NCBI GenBank assembly: GCA_025200525.1
Contig: CM045762.1
Coordinates: 127,973,752-128,037,751, forward strand
DNA: 64,000 nucleotides
Origin: Camellia lanceoleosa
Taxonomy: Eukaryota; Streptophyta; Magnoliopsida; Ericales; Theaceae
Reading direction: 5' to 3'
Positions 12,338 to 22,855 of the stretch are shown here, in pieces. The notes beneath the pieces are model-generated. The model had not been told where the DNA came from, did no database searches, and was given only the letters and a program-made list of their open reading frames with translations. Numbering within the stretch: the stretch's first letter is position 1; the number at the start of each line of letters is the position of its first letter. Made by a program: the position numbers and the translations under genes.

Positions 12338-13342
12338 TTAACACAAATCAATTTTTCTCACCCAAACCGCTTTAGTATAAACAAAGTTGTGAGCATTGTG
12401 GTTTTTGGGTGGTGTCTTGACGTTGTGGTTCCCTTCCTCTTCAATGAGAACCCGTCTTGACATGGTTTTCAACTTCCTATTCCTAGGTCTAGGTAAACAC
12501 AACCTCTGTTCATGTTTGGTCTCAAGCAAATCAAAATAGCAAGGTTTATTATGACCCTTAACCTCCTTATGACCAATGAAGTGTCTCCTACCCCTTGAGA
12601 TATTAGAATTTCTTTCATCTCTATGAGACATTCTCTCATGCAATTCATGACAATAAGGGCGAATATGACCATGCATACCACAATGATGACAAATAAAAAC
12701 AGGGTGTACCTTCTTTTCTTTTACCTTACCAACTCTAGGAAGTTTGAGAAGTCCATCCTTATGTTGAATTTTTTGTTCCCCTTTTCTTTGAGTTCTTGTA
12801 TCATGAGATATAGATGCATTCTGTTTTTTCTCTTTGTTATCACCAAAGCCAATGCCACTCTTGTCACAACTCATTTGTTGAGACCCAATGATATCCTCCA
12901 AAGTCTTTGATCCTTTGTTCCAAAGACCAATGGTAGTCATAGCATACTTGAGCTCTTCCTCTTTCTTGATCAATAGTTCTTCCAAAGTAACTTGTGACAT
13001 CTCGGGAGATTCAATCTTTTCTTTATCCATGGCATGGGTTTCCTGTAGCTCATTCCTCTCTATCTCACAAGTCAATAGTTTTGCACAAAGAGCTTGCCGA
13101 TCATCAGCTATCTTGATGGCATCAATCCTGGCCTCGGAAATCTCCTCCTTAAGTTTGACATTCTCATTTTCACATGCTTTGAGTTTCTTTGTGAGTTTGT
13201 CATTTAATTTGAATAAGTTAAGAGACTCCTTATACAACTTTTCATGAGCTTGCTCAAGCTCTTCATCATCACTCTTCGAGGATTCGTCAAGTAAGGGTAG
13301 TCGAACCATAAAATTTCCCTCACGAATTGAATCCATTATCAC
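12338..13342 (-). CDS. gag: Gag-like protein with coiled coil and zinc knuckle, 334 aa
   Basis: The frame is uninterrupted. An acidic N-terminus (residues about 15-30) leads into a long Lys/Glu-rich coiled coil (about 30-140), a basic linker, and one CX2CX4HX4C zinc knuckle (CHHCGMHGHIRPYC) near residue 220. A basic C-terminal tail follows. This matches the C-terminal half of gag in SIRE-like copia elements. The N-terminal UBN2-type capsid domain is absent, so the ATG at 13342 may be a secondary start in a truncated gag. The leader from the primer binding site to this ATG is about 100 bp. The knuckle suggests RNA binding; whether the protein is made is unknown. Confidence 0.72.
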   Translation of the reverse strand: MIMDSIREGNFMVRLPLLDESSKSDDEELEQAHEKLYKESLNLFKLNDKLTKKLKACENENVKLKEEISEARIDAIKIADDRQALCAKLLTCEIERNELQETHAMDKEKIESPEMSQVTLEELLIKKEEELKYAMTTIGLWNKGSKTLEDIIGSQQMSCDKSGIGFGDNKEKKQNASISHDTRTQRKGEQKIQHKDGLLKLPRVGKVKEKKVHPVFICHHCGMHGHIRPYCHELHERMSHRDERNSNISRGRRHFIGHKEVKGHNKPCYFDLLETKHEQRLCLPRPRNRKLKTMSRRVLIEEEGNHNVKTPPKNHNAHNFVYTKAVWVRKIDLC

Positions 13343-13444
13343 AAATCAAACAAGATCTCGTTCTAATTTAAAAAAAAAAAAAAAAAACAAATAGAGCGTT
13401 CTAAAAGAATTTAAAAAAAAATAAAAATAAAAATAGAACGACCT

Positions 13445-13456
13445 GCTCTGATACCA
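13445..13456 (-). other. Primer binding site (initiator-Met tRNA) of the gag-only element
   Basis: GCTCTGATACCA on the + strand is the complement of TGGTATCAGAGC. It lies two bases inside the right LTR and fixes the direction of the element. Confidence 0.9.
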
Positions 13457-13458
13457 AT

Positions 13459-14093
13459 TGAAAAATCTAGAAACCTCCTAGATGTTGATTTGTAATTATG
13501 TATCAATTTTAAGCAGAATATAACAATCCCAATCAAACAATCAAGACAAAGAGACACAATGATTTTACGTGGAAAAACCACAATTAGACACCTCCAATTG
13601 TGATAAAAAAATCACGGGCAACAGCCACAAGAACAATCCACTAAGAAGATTTAAAGGAATTACACAGGTATACTCTCAATTATCTAGTGAATCCACTACG
13701 CCTAATTGAACCAACCTCTATGTGCCTCTTCCAACCCCATCTTCACCACGGAATTGTCTTTCTGATGAGCCACTCCAGAATCACCGAAGCTTCAGGCTCG
13801 AATTCTTCAGAATCCACCGAAGAATAACCTTAAAAACCACAAAGAAGATCTGGAGGAAAAAATAATGAGTAGTCTAGTTTTGGGAGAAAACCAATTAGTT
13901 ATAGAAAATCCAAAGTAATCCTGTTTTTGGAAGAAAACCAACTTCTTAAAGGACTCCAAAATAATCCTAGTTTTGGAAGAAAATCAACTTCTTAGAGAAA
14001 TCCAAAGTAATCCTAGTTTGACCCAACATGTGAATTTAAAAAATTACAACATTGGGTTTGATCCATGGAATTTGACAACAAAGAGTCCTAACA
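13459..14093 (-). repeat. 5' LTR of the gag-only element (635 bp)
   Basis: Direct repeat of 10073-10818 with scattered substitutions and a deletion of about 110 bp at about 13827. The three ~47-bp sub-repeats are kept at about 13876-14015. Ends in CCTAACA followed by the target duplication. Confidence 0.9.
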
Positions 14094-15000
14094 ATTTTGA
14101 TCTTCAATGTTTAAACTATGTCAATTTAGTCCTAATTATCTAAAAGTATTTCAATTTGGTTCCCAATATTTAAATTGTGTCAATTTGGATCCCAATATAT
14201 ATATATATATATATAATATTTCAATTTAGTCTCTCAATCTAATTCTCATCCCTAGCTTCGATTGCCACCTCCCAACCCCTCCTCAGCCACCTCGTCTCTC
14301 TTTGTCAATAGTCTCCAAGAGGTGGCGAGTGACTGGGCGGTAGCGAGAAAGGGTGGGAAGGGAGATGAGGGTTGTCGAGGAGAAAGAAAGAGGGGGTCAC
14401 CAATGGCGAAAAGGATTTGAAGAAGGGGATGGAACTGGACGACAATGACTAGAGGAGGAGCTACCAGAGGAAGGGGGTAGGAGTGAGTGGAGTCAGAATT
14501 ATGGTGGGTGCTCGTTAATTAGTCAACTTCAAATATTTTGAGAACATTTGTAAAAAATATATCAGCCGAGTCAAATGTATGACTAAAAAAAAGCCAAATT
14601 GTATATTATTTTTTGTAATCACTATCTTTACAATGACTAAATAATTATATATTATTTTTAGGTCCTTGACCATTTCCCTAACTATAATGATAACAATAAG
14701 TTAAATATTTTAATTCTACATTAAACAACAGGCTAAAACGATACAACACAAATCATACACAACAGAACATGAAAGTCAATTTTTCAACCAGAGAGCGAAA
14801 AGCAGTTTGAGTGATTAATATCCTGCCAACCTGAGAGCAATTTGTCTTTCCAGCAATGCTAGACATCATGAAAAATCTTTCATGAAAATAATCATGAAAG
14901 CTTTGTGACCTTTAGATTGCACTTAGAATAAAGCACCACACACTAATCAAGGTAATCCAAAGATCATAAATTTTTCATGATCATTTTCATGAAAAAATTT
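14094..15000. other. Intergenic DNA between two copia insertions, no gene seen
   Basis: Starts with CAATTTAGTCC/CAATTTGGTTCC-like repeats and an (AT)n tract near 14195-14215, then a more GC-rich stretch without a convincing frame. The last 140 bases are rich in CATGAAA and TTTCATG motifs, into one of which the Tork element inserted. Probably host DNA upstream of the kinase pseudogene. Confidence 0.5.
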
Positions 15001-15005
15001 TCATG

Positions 15006-15392
15006 TGTTGCGGATCGGGGGCACACCAGGGAACACAAACAAGCAATAACACACAAGATTTAACGTGGTTCGGCAAGTCGCCTACGTCCACAGGTAGCGG
15101 ATTCACTATATTGATAGAAATGGAACAATTACAAGCTCTCAGAATGTTCTCTCTCTCTATCACTCTAAGCCTCACTTCTGCTGTATTTTTCCCTCTGCCT
15201 CAACCTCTCTATATATACACATCAGAGGGAGGAGGTGATTGGCCATCACCTACTCCATTCCACTCTCTAGTCTCTAATGGGGTGGGTGAAATGGAGCTTC
15301 CATTTGGGTAGTGGAAGGATAGTGCTGCACTACTCCATTTGTCTTTGCACTAATGTGGTTGGCTAGAATCGAATCCTGACCAATTTCCAACA
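15006..15392 (-). repeat. 3' LTR of the Tork element (387 bp)
   Basis: On the + strand it begins TGTTGCGGATCGG and ends TTTCCAACA. It holds a CT-rich run, shorter than in the partner, and a TATATATACA motif near 15212. The adjoining internal purine tract is read on the - strand. Confidence 0.92.
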
Positions 15393-15464
15393 AATCTCCA
15401 CCTTGGCGAGGATTCTCTAATCCAACATAGTGATCGATCAACACTGCCTTGCACTCGAAGGTGC

Positions 15465-17125
15465 TCAGTTCCTAGAGATGTTGACCAAGTCCAAACAATG
15501 TTGGAACTTGATCCCAGAAACTACCTTTGTGAGCATATCGGCCGGATTATCTGCAGTACCAATCTTTTGAAGCAGAATATCTCCTTCATTCACAATTTCT
15601 CGGATGAAATGGAAACGGACGTCAATGTGCTTGGTGCGGGAATGATGAACCTGGTTCTTTGCCAAACAAATGGCACTCTGACTGTAACAATACACCTCAA
15701 CGTGCTTCTGAACAAGTCCCAAGTCTTCAATCAACCCGTGTAGCCAAATAGCTTCTTTAAAGGCTTCTGTCACTGCCATGTACTCTGCCTCTGTAGTAGA
15801 CAAAGCCACCGTTGACTGAAGTAGGGGTGAGCAGCGGATATACCGATCCGTCAAAACCGACCGAATCGAACCGATCCGCCGCATTTTGGACGGATGCGTG
15901 ATGACGAGCGGACGGTTGCGGATTGATTTTCTCCAATCCGCCAATTTGGCGGACGGATGGCGGATTTGAGATTTCTTTGGCATAGCAAGAACAACCGCCA
16001 AACCGCCAAATCGTGAGCACCCCTAGTAATTTATAAGATTTTATATTTTCAATTTGTTTAAATATTATGTTTGTGTTTTCAATTGAAAAAGAGTTTAAAT
16101 ATTCTGTTGAAAAAAAGTTTTCAACTTGAATATATTTTTTGAATTGAAAAAAATAAACATATTATTTATCTATATTTTTTGGTTTTTAAATCTAGCTCTA
16201 AAAATAATAAATAGAAAATATGATATATGCTAGTTGGTTTTTGTTTTAAAAAATATATGTAAATGTAACAATATAGAGACATACAATTTCTACTATTGCT
16301 CTGTTCATGGTTTTGGTAGTTTGAATTATTATTATATTTTAATAATCACAGATTGTAATACTTTATGTGGATAAATCATGCTGTGATTGTAATATGTGGA
16401 TGAGGCATACAGTGATCGTGATATTTTAAAGTTTCAAACTTTCTTTTTTTAGATAAGGCATATAGTGATTGTAATACTTTTTTAAGTCATTGACTGTAAT
16501 ATATATATATATATTTTTTTTTTTGAGGAAGTGCACAAGTTGAATTATGTTGAAAATTTATAAAATTTTAAACCGCCAAACCGATTCGCATCCATCCGCC
16601 AAACCGCCAATCCGCTCAATCCACATCCGCCGGATTGGCGGACGGATGCGGATTGATTTTCTTCAATCCGCCAATCTGGCGGACGGATGACGGATTGGAA
16701 GTTCCGTGGCCGCAACCGACCCGCGCCCACCCCTAGACTGAAGCGTTGACCTCCAACTCACCGGCCCTTTAGCAAGCGTAAATAAATACCCTGTTGTGGA
16801 CCGGCGTTTGTCTAAGTCACCAGCATAATCTGAGTCCACATAACCTTTCAAATTCTGCCCGAGTCGGTTATCTCTCTTGAACTTCAATCCCAGATTAACT
16901 GTGCCATGTATGTACCTTAGGATCCACTTCACTTTGCGCGGTGATCTTTCTGGATCATGCATATACGCTACCATACTCACGACATGTGAGATGTGAGCCT
17001 TGTACAAACCATATCATACATTAATGCACCATGCATTTGCATATGGAACACATGCCATATGCTTCCGTTCTTCTTCTGTGGAGACATCGAAGCACTAAGC
17101 TTGAAATGAGGGGCCAATGGTGTAC
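15465..17125 (-). pseudogene. pol: Tork RNase H and C-terminus, split by a hAT-type MITE
   Basis: RNase H removes RNA from the RNA/DNA hybrid during reverse transcription. Reading leftward, the part upstream of the MITE (17007-16744) carries YVDSDYAGDLDKRRSTTGYL and PVSWRSTLQS. The part downstream (15821-15465) resumes exactly with TVALSTTEAEYMAV and runs to the end of the polyprotein (NPADMLTKVVSG). The MITE separates the two at 15822-16735. Without it and one copy of its 8-bp duplication the two halves are in frame. Extra frameshifts lie right of 17007. Confidence 0.9.
15822..16735. mobile_element. hAT-type MITE, 914 bp, inserted in the Tork RNase H gene
   Basis: Terminal inverted repeats read TAGGGGTGAGC (left) and TAGGGGTGGGC (right, complementary strand). 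The 8-bp duplication gactgaag flanks it at 15814-15821 and 16736-16743. An 8-bp duplication with TAGGGGTG ends is typical of hAT transposons. There is no transposase. Both subterminal regions carry ATCCGCCAATYTGGCGGA hairpins and GGCGGACGGATG motifs; the ~500 bp centre is AT-rich. Confidence 0.93.
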
Positions 17126-18209
17126 TCACGGTTTGGTTTTCCCATTTATGCCAAATCTGTCTAACACCTTCTTCAGATACTGGGTTTGTGTCAAACAAAC
17201 CGTGCCCTTCTTCCTGTCTCTCTTGATCTCCATGCCAAGAACTTTCTTTGCTTCTCCCAAATCCTTCATTTCAAACTCCCTTGCTAACTGTGCCTTGAGT
17301 TTGTCAATCTCCACCTTGCTCTTAGATGCAATTAGCATATCATCTACATATAAGAGTAAGTAGATGAAGGAACCGTCGGGAAGCTTACGGAAATATACAC
17401 AATGATCAAATTGACTTCTTGTGTATTCTGTCTCCATCATGAACCGATCAAAACGCTTGTACCCTTTGTCTCGGGGATTGCTTCAGCATACAACGATTGG
17501 TTCAGCTTACAGGCCTAATTCTCTTTTCCTGCAACTTTGAAGCCATCTGGCTGGGACATGTATATCTCCTCTTCAAGATCTCCATGTAAGAAAGCAGTTT
17601 TGACGACGAGTTGGGCAAGCTCGAGATCAAACTGCAACCAAAAGCTAACGGGATGCGAATAGGCGTGTGCTTTACAACGGTGAGAATACCTCATTGTAGT
17701 CTATTCCTTCCTCCGAGCATAGCCTTTAGCTACCAATCTAGCTTTGAATCGATGTTGTCGTTGCCTGGGATGCCATCTTTCTTGGTGTAAACCCACTTAC
17801 ACCCAATTGCTTTCTTGCCTTTTGGAAGTTGCACCAACTCCCAAGTCTGGTTCTTGTGAAGTGTACCGATCTCTTCATCCATAGCCTCATTCCATTTGAC
17901 ACTTTACGGATCTTTGCGGCTTCTTTGAAAGTGCAGAACATGTCTTCAATGATTGGATGTGCATAGGCTACCATATCGGTCATCCAATGGGTTGCCTAAT
18001 AACCCTTTGTCCTTTCTGATTGCAATAGGTTACATTGCTATGGAGCCTCTAGATCTTCATCTGAACTCTCTTCAGAGCTATCCACTGAGACTTCTTGCGG
18101 ATGGTTGATTGGCTGACTAGTCTTTGCTGGAGTCTCAAACTCCACCTGCACTGACTTCTACAATGCTTCAACATTCTTGAGGATCCGTTGCTTCAACATT
18201 GCAGACTCA
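17126..18209 (-). pseudogene. pol: Tork reverse transcriptase, frameshifted
   Basis: The best preserved part (17440-17126) has the catalytic box YLLLYVDDMLIASKS with both aspartates, followed by LGEAKKVLGMEI and QTQYLKKVLDRFG. Upstream fragments around 17983-17738 correspond to the RT N-terminus (GSWCNFQKARKQLGVSGFTP, a degraded version of the usual copia segment) in other frames. At least two frameshifts separate the pieces, so no functional enzyme can be made. Confidence 0.85.
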
Positions 18210-18952
18210 TCAAAGGTAACGTCTCTTGATGAGAACTTTCTTTGATTCAGGCACCTGATCGGTATCCCTTAACACCGCCATGAAGCCCAAGAAGATGGCT
18301 TTCTTGGCTCTTGGATCCAACTTAGATTCTATTACATGAAAATAAGCGGACATCCAAAGATACGTGGCGATCATAATCGATGGCGGGACTCTGACCATAC
18401 CTCCATGGGAGTCTTGCCATCTAGTCTGCGATGGGTAGTCTGTTGACGAGATGAGCATAGTTCAATGCCTCGCCCCAAAATGCCTTGCTCAATCGGTGTG
18501 ACGGCATACACCGGACTTTCTCCACCAAAGTGCGGTTCATGCGTTCTACAACTCCATTCTCTGCGGTGTTCGAGGCTGTGAAATATCTCACTACCCTGCA
18601 TTCGCAAACCTCAAAGAAGGGATCGATGTGTATTCTCCACCATTGTCGAGATCGAGCTTCTTGATCTTTACGCTGTCTGGGTCTCAATCATCTTCTTCCA
18701 CATAAGAAAGATGTCTAAGACTTCATCTTTGTGCTTCATTGTATAAATCCAAGCTCTTCTGGAGAAATCATCATTGATCGACACATAGAACTCTTTACCT
18801 CCCAACGAAGCATTCTTGGAAGGACCCCATACGTCGGTGTGGGCGTAGTCTAGAATCCCTTTGGTACGGTGAATTGCGTACCAAACTTGATTCTTGTTTG
18901 CTTGCCCAATACACAATGCTCATGAGAACTCAAGCTTCCGTTTTGGCGCCTT
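18210..18952 (-). pseudogene. pol: Tork integrase, frameshifted
   Basis: The integrase core is visible in pieces: HTDVWGPSKNASLGGKEFYV and DDFSRRAWIY at about 18850-18760, then NTAENGVVERMNRTLVEKVR with the catalytic Glu region at about 18570-18520, and MNRTLVEK...SKAFWGEALNYAHLVNRLP. Neighbouring pieces sit in different frames, showing several indels. It follows the GAG-pre-integrase segment without a gap. Confidence 0.85.
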
Positions 18953-20331
18953 TCAGCCTTGCTTTACCAACCCTTGTAAAGCCTTCTCACCGACATGCCC
19001 TAGGCGCATGTGCCAAAGTCTGGAAGTGTCTGATGCATCATCTTCTGAGCTGGAACTGGTGGAGACAGCCACTTTTCCTGTGACTGTAGAGCCATCTAGG
19101 AAATATAAATTTCCCTGTCGAGTACCCTTCATTGCAACCAATGCTCCTCGAACAACCTTGAGGACTCCACCTTCCATGGTTACTCTGTAACCTTTGGAGT
19201 CTAAAACTCCCACTGAGATGAGATTCTTGGTTAGATCTGGTACATACCGTACATCTTCAAGAATTCTGATTATTCCATCATGGATCTTCAGTTTGATTGT
19301 TCCAATCCCCTTTGTCTGGCAAGCTTGGTCGTTGCCCATCAGCACAACTCCTCCATCGAACTCTCGTAAGCTCGAGAACCACTGCTTGTTAGGACACATA
19401 TGGAATGAACATCCGGAATCTATTATCCATTCATCAGACTGGCCGTATGATGAAACTGTGAAGGCTCCTTCTTCATCATTATCTCCACCTCGTGCAATAT
19501 TCACCTTCTTTTCTGTCTTGTCTTTATTTGGACAATCTTTTGCCCAATGCCCTTTCTGGCGACAAGCAGCACATTCGTCTTTTGCAAGACGTCTTCTGTC
19601 TGAAGATTTCCCTATGGTTTTTGAGCGGGACTTTCCTCGCCCTGCATTTCTTCTGTTATTGGTTCTGCCTCTGACTGTCAATGCCTCGGATGTTGAGTCC
19701 CTGTTTGCAGACTTGTGTTTCCTTCTGAACTCATTGTTCACCAAGGCGTTTGCAACATCAATATACTTGATCTTCTCTTTACCGTACCGTAAAGTAGTAG
19801 TGAGATGATCATACGAGTCAGGCAAGGAATTTAACAATAACAGTGCTTTGTCTTCGTCACCAACGTGATCATCCAAATTTTTCAAGTCCGTAATAATTTT
19901 GTTGAAGTTATTTAGGTGTTCGTTCATCGAAATACCTTTAATGTAGTCGGCGAAACAACCTCTTCCTCAAGTAGAGCCGGTTCTCAATGCTCTTTGTTAT
20001 GAACTTATCTTCCAGCGCCTTCCAAAGCTTCTTCGCAATATCATATTCTGTGCAGGCGTACTTCTCCTCTTTCGCTAGGCAAAGTCGGATGGGACTGCAG
20101 CCGAGATTCCTCTCCCATTCTATCTCGTCGAGTCATCTGGTTTGTCTCCCGAGTGAAGTGCAGGTTCATCTGGACAAGCATATCCTTAACTTCGCATCTC
20201 CACATGCCGAAGTTGCTGCTTCCATCGAACTTCTCTACCTCGAACTTGGCATGGGACACCGGGGCCCAATGCCTAGAAGTACTTGTACTGGCTGAATTAC
20301 TTACGGACTCGGTTGATCTAGATTCTGCCAT
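18953..20331 (-). pseudogene. gag: Tork gag and protease, frameshifted near the N-terminus
   Basis: The ATG at 20331 opens a UBN2-type capsid domain (KFEVEKFDGSSNFGMWRCEV, residues about 28-47). It breaks by frameshift near 20040-19930, then resumes in a long frame (19927-18953). That frame has the rest of the capsid (LLLNSLPDSYDHLTTTLRYG), one zinc knuckle CAACRQKGHWAKDC, the protease active site IIDSGCSFHMC (Asp-Ser-Gly) and the GAG-pre-integrase motif LWHMRLGHVGEKAL. A stop near 18953 ends the frame. Capsid, nucleocapsid and protease are thus still recognisable but not joined. Confidence 0.9.
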
Positions 20332-20346
20332 TTTTTAGAAACTTCA

Positions 20347-20585
20347 ATTCAAAAAACTGACCGTACGGATGTGTCCGGAATACTCCAAATAGTTGGGAAG
20401 CACTATTGGATCGTCAAAAACGGACTCCGAATGCCTCAGATCAAGCCAAAATATTTTGAACACCTCTGATTCAAAAACTAACCGTACGGATGTGTCCGGA
20501 ATATCCCAAATAGCTGGAAAATACTATTGGATCGTCGAAAACGGACTCCGAATGGCTCTGATCTGGCAAAACAGTTTGGACGGTT
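20347..20585 (-). repeat. 121-bp direct duplication in the Tork leader
   Basis: CCGTACGGATGTGTCCGGAA at 20361 recurs at 20482, with similarity extending over most of both units. It lies between the primer binding site and gag, so it belongs to the untranslated leader. Confidence 0.75.
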
Positions 20586-20976
20586 CAGATCTGCAGAATC
20601 TGGTGCGCTGAGATGCACCGGATAATTCCTCCGGTCAAAGCTGGTCAACGGCGGCTTGACGGCGGCAGTCAACGGCGGCTCAGCTTGGCAGCGGCGGTCA
20701 GCGAGGCCTTAGTCGGCAATGCTTGGCAGCTCGGCTCGGCTTAGCTCAGCGGCTGGCGTCGGCTTAGCTCGAGATGGCGTGGGGCGCGTGGAGAGCGTGG
20801 TATTCACGCGCAGTCTTCCTGTGGCGCGTGGAGGCACGTGGAATGGAGTTTGGGCTCTGTTTTTGCTGTTCCGGACTCCTCTCAGGGAGCTCTACCTCCT
20901 GGTATGCTCAAAAGTTGATTTCGAGCACTTCGAAATCTGGGCACTTTCGGGAAAAATTTGATTTTTCACAACCCGA
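20586..20976 (-). other. 5' leader of the Tork element
   Basis: Non-coding stretch between the duplicated leader repeat and the primer binding site, GC-richer than the rest and with GGCGGC and CTCGGC repeats. No coding motif seen on either strand. Confidence 0.6.
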
Positions 20977-20988
20977 GCTCTGATACCA
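20977..20988 (-). other. Primer binding site (initiator-Met tRNA) of the Tork element
   Basis: GCTCTGATACCA on the + strand, two bases inside the right LTR. Confidence 0.92.
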
Positions 20989-20990
20989 AT

Positions 20991-21132
20991 TGTTGCGGAT
21001 CGGGGGCATACCAGGGAATACAAACAAGCAATAACACACAAGATTTAACGTGGTTCGGCAAGTCGCCTACGTCCACGGGCAGCGGATTCACTATATTGAT
21101 AGAAATGGAACAATTACAAGCTCTCAGAATGT

Positions 21133-21163
<31 letters not shown>

Positions 21164-21394
21164 CTCTAAGCCTCACTTCTGCTGTATTTTTCCCTCTGCC
21201 TCAACCTCTCTATATATACACATCAAAGGGAGGAGGTGATTGGCCATCACCTACTCCATTCCACTCTCTAGTCTCTAATGGGGTGGGTGAAATGGAGCTT
21301 CCATTTGGGTAGTGGAAGGATAGTGCTGCACTACTCCATTTGTGCTGCACTAATGTGGTTGGCTAGAATCCGAATCCACAGCCAATTTACAACA
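20991..21394 (-). repeat. 5' LTR of the Tork element (404 bp)
   Basis: Near-identical to 15006-15392, but with a longer (CT)n microsatellite at about 21135-21160, which accounts for most of the 17-bp length difference. Ends TTTACAACA followed by the tcatg duplication. Confidence 0.92.
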
Positions 21395-21534
21395 TCATGA
21401 TCCCTAACTTTTTCCTTTGTCTTTCTCATCTCTTAAAACTCATCTTTGAACATCACCAAAGATTTGAATCCAGTGTTACCGCCATGTTCTTTGATATATA
21501 TAGATATAGATATAGATCCCCCAAAGCTAAAGAT

Positions 21535-22494
21535 ATGTCAGGTGTAGACGGTGAGGATGCAATTTCAAGTGCTGTGATTGAATCGGAGGCTTCTTGCCGT
21601 TGCTTTTCACTAGCTGAGATTCAATCAATGTCCAACATCTTTAGTGATGAATTAGTTATTGGGGTTGGCTGATTTGGTAAGGTATATAGAGGTTTCATTG
21701 ACAATGGTGCTACAACTGTTGCCATAAAACGGTTGGACATAGAGTCCCAGCAAGGAGCAGAACAGTTTTGGACTGAGGTAAAAATGCTATCTAAACTCCG
21801 GCACACTCATCTTGTTGCTTTGATTGGCCAGTGCAACGACTGCCAGGAAATGATCCTTGTTTACGAGTATGTGGCACGTGGAACCCTTGCAGATTATATC
21901 TACAAAACAAGTAGAAAAGAAAGTGGTATTACTACTTCTGCTCTAACATGGGAACAAAGGCTCAACTTTGCATCGGTGCTGCACGTGGATTAGACTACCT
22001 TCATACTGGTACCGATCAAAGCTTCATACACCCAGATGTGAAGACCACAAACATTCTGTTAGATGAGAATTGGGTAGCCAAGATTTCAGATTTTGGGCTG
22101 TCCAAAGGCCTTACAAGCCATTCAGCAACCCAGGTGAGCACAAAAGTTAAAGGCACATTTGGGTATTTCGATCCAAATTATTTCTTGTCCCACAAACTAA
22201 CCAAAAAATCTGATGTGTATGCCTTTGGTGTGGTGTTGTTGGAAGTGCTCTGTGGGAGGCCACCAGTGGATATAAAACTTGAGGAAGATCAAATCAGTTT
22301 AATACTTTGGGCTCAAGAATGCATTAAAAAAGGAAAGCTTGATCGAATCATTGATCCCTCTGAGTGGACAAATAAAACCACAGAGTTTGAAGTATTTTGT
22401 AAAGGTTGCCTACAATTGTTTACAAATTCATCCAAAGGAAAGGCCTACAATGGCTGAAGTGGTGGGGAGCCTTGATCTCGCATTGGTGTCATAA
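21535..22494 (+). pseudogene. FERONIA/CrRLK1L-like receptor kinase domain, broken
   Basis: The protein resembles the cytoplasmic Ser/Thr kinase domain of plant malectin-like receptor kinases, which signal from the plasma membrane. It starts at an ATG at 21535 (no extracellular or membrane part is seen) with CRCFSLAEIQSMSNIFSDEL, then the ATP-binding loop region, broken by TGA at 21670-21672 inside the glycine-rich loop. The invariant Lys is in VAIKRLD. One indel near 21970-21985 shifts the frame before [14 protein letters not shown], and another near 22400 shifts it before the conserved end ([14 protein letters not shown]). The catalytic loop reads [17 protein letters not shown] has become HPD. 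DFGLSK and the activation segment are intact. Its upstream region was split by the Tork insertion. Confidence 0.88.
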
Positions 22495-22855
22495 TGTAGA
22501 GAAAGATCAGAGGGAATAATTACAAAGGTGTTTCAAGGTATTGCAATTGTGCCTGAAGGTATGAATCGTTGGTGGAGGGAGAGAAAGGAGAACAATTCTA
22601 AGAGTGGACTGTCAAATGATTTGTTTTTGGAACCACTTCCAGATAGTGTTACCCGACCACACCATCATTTCTCTCTAGCTGATATTCGAGCAGCCACAAA
22701 TGATTTCAATAAGCTTCTTTTGGCTGGAAACGATGCGCTTTGCAAGGTGTACAAAGGGTTTTTAGATAGGGAAACAGGTATTGTTGCAATCAAAAGGTTC
22801 ATTAAGATGAGATTGCCAAAATTGAAAGAAACTACGGCTAAGATTGAGGTACATT
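22495..22855 (+). pseudogene. Second kinase-domain fragment, truncated by a CACTA terminus
   Basis: A frame through about 22528-22856 encodes RPHHHFSLADIRAATNDFN, then a glycine-loop position that has lost its glycines (LAGNDALCKVYKGFL) and the invariant Lys in IVAIKRF. This is the N-terminal lobe of a kinase of the same family as the one just upstream, so the locus is a tandem pair or a two-kinase gene. Similarity stops at the CACTA sequence beginning 22856. No activity possible. Confidence 0.82.

Larger units (their letters stand above)
10073..14093 (-). mobile_element. Gag-only copia-like retrotransposon (TR-GAG type), 4021 bp
   Basis: Two direct repeats (10073-10818 and 13459-14093) begin TGAAAAATCTAG and end CCTAACA on the + strand. 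Both sides carry the 5-bp duplication atttt (10068-10072 and 14094-14098). An initiator-Met primer binding site next to the right repeat and a purine tract next to the left repeat show that the element reads on the - strand. The only coding region is a gag-like frame at 12338-13342; no protease, integrase or RT motif is present in the 2.6 kb interior. It therefore depends on another element for mobility. Confidence 0.9.
15006..21394 (-). mobile_element. Tork-type Ty1/copia retrotransposon, 6389 bp
   Basis: LTRs at 15006-15392 and 20991-21394 are flanked by the duplication tcatg (15001-15005 and 21395-21399). The initiator-Met primer binding site beside the right LTR and the purine tract AGGTGGAGATT beside the left LTR show - strand orientation. 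Gag, CCHC, protease, integrase, RT and RNase H motifs follow in the copia order. RNase H motifs (ALSTTEAEYMAV, NQVHHSRTKHIDVRFHFIRE) resemble the TNT1/Tork lineage. Many small indels break the polyprotein, and a MITE is inserted in it, so it is dead. Confidence 0.93.

Noticed and set aside
12103..12375. 90-codon + strand frame rich in Phe and Lys
   Set aside because: It is produced by T-runs and A-runs and lies antisense to the gag-like gene.
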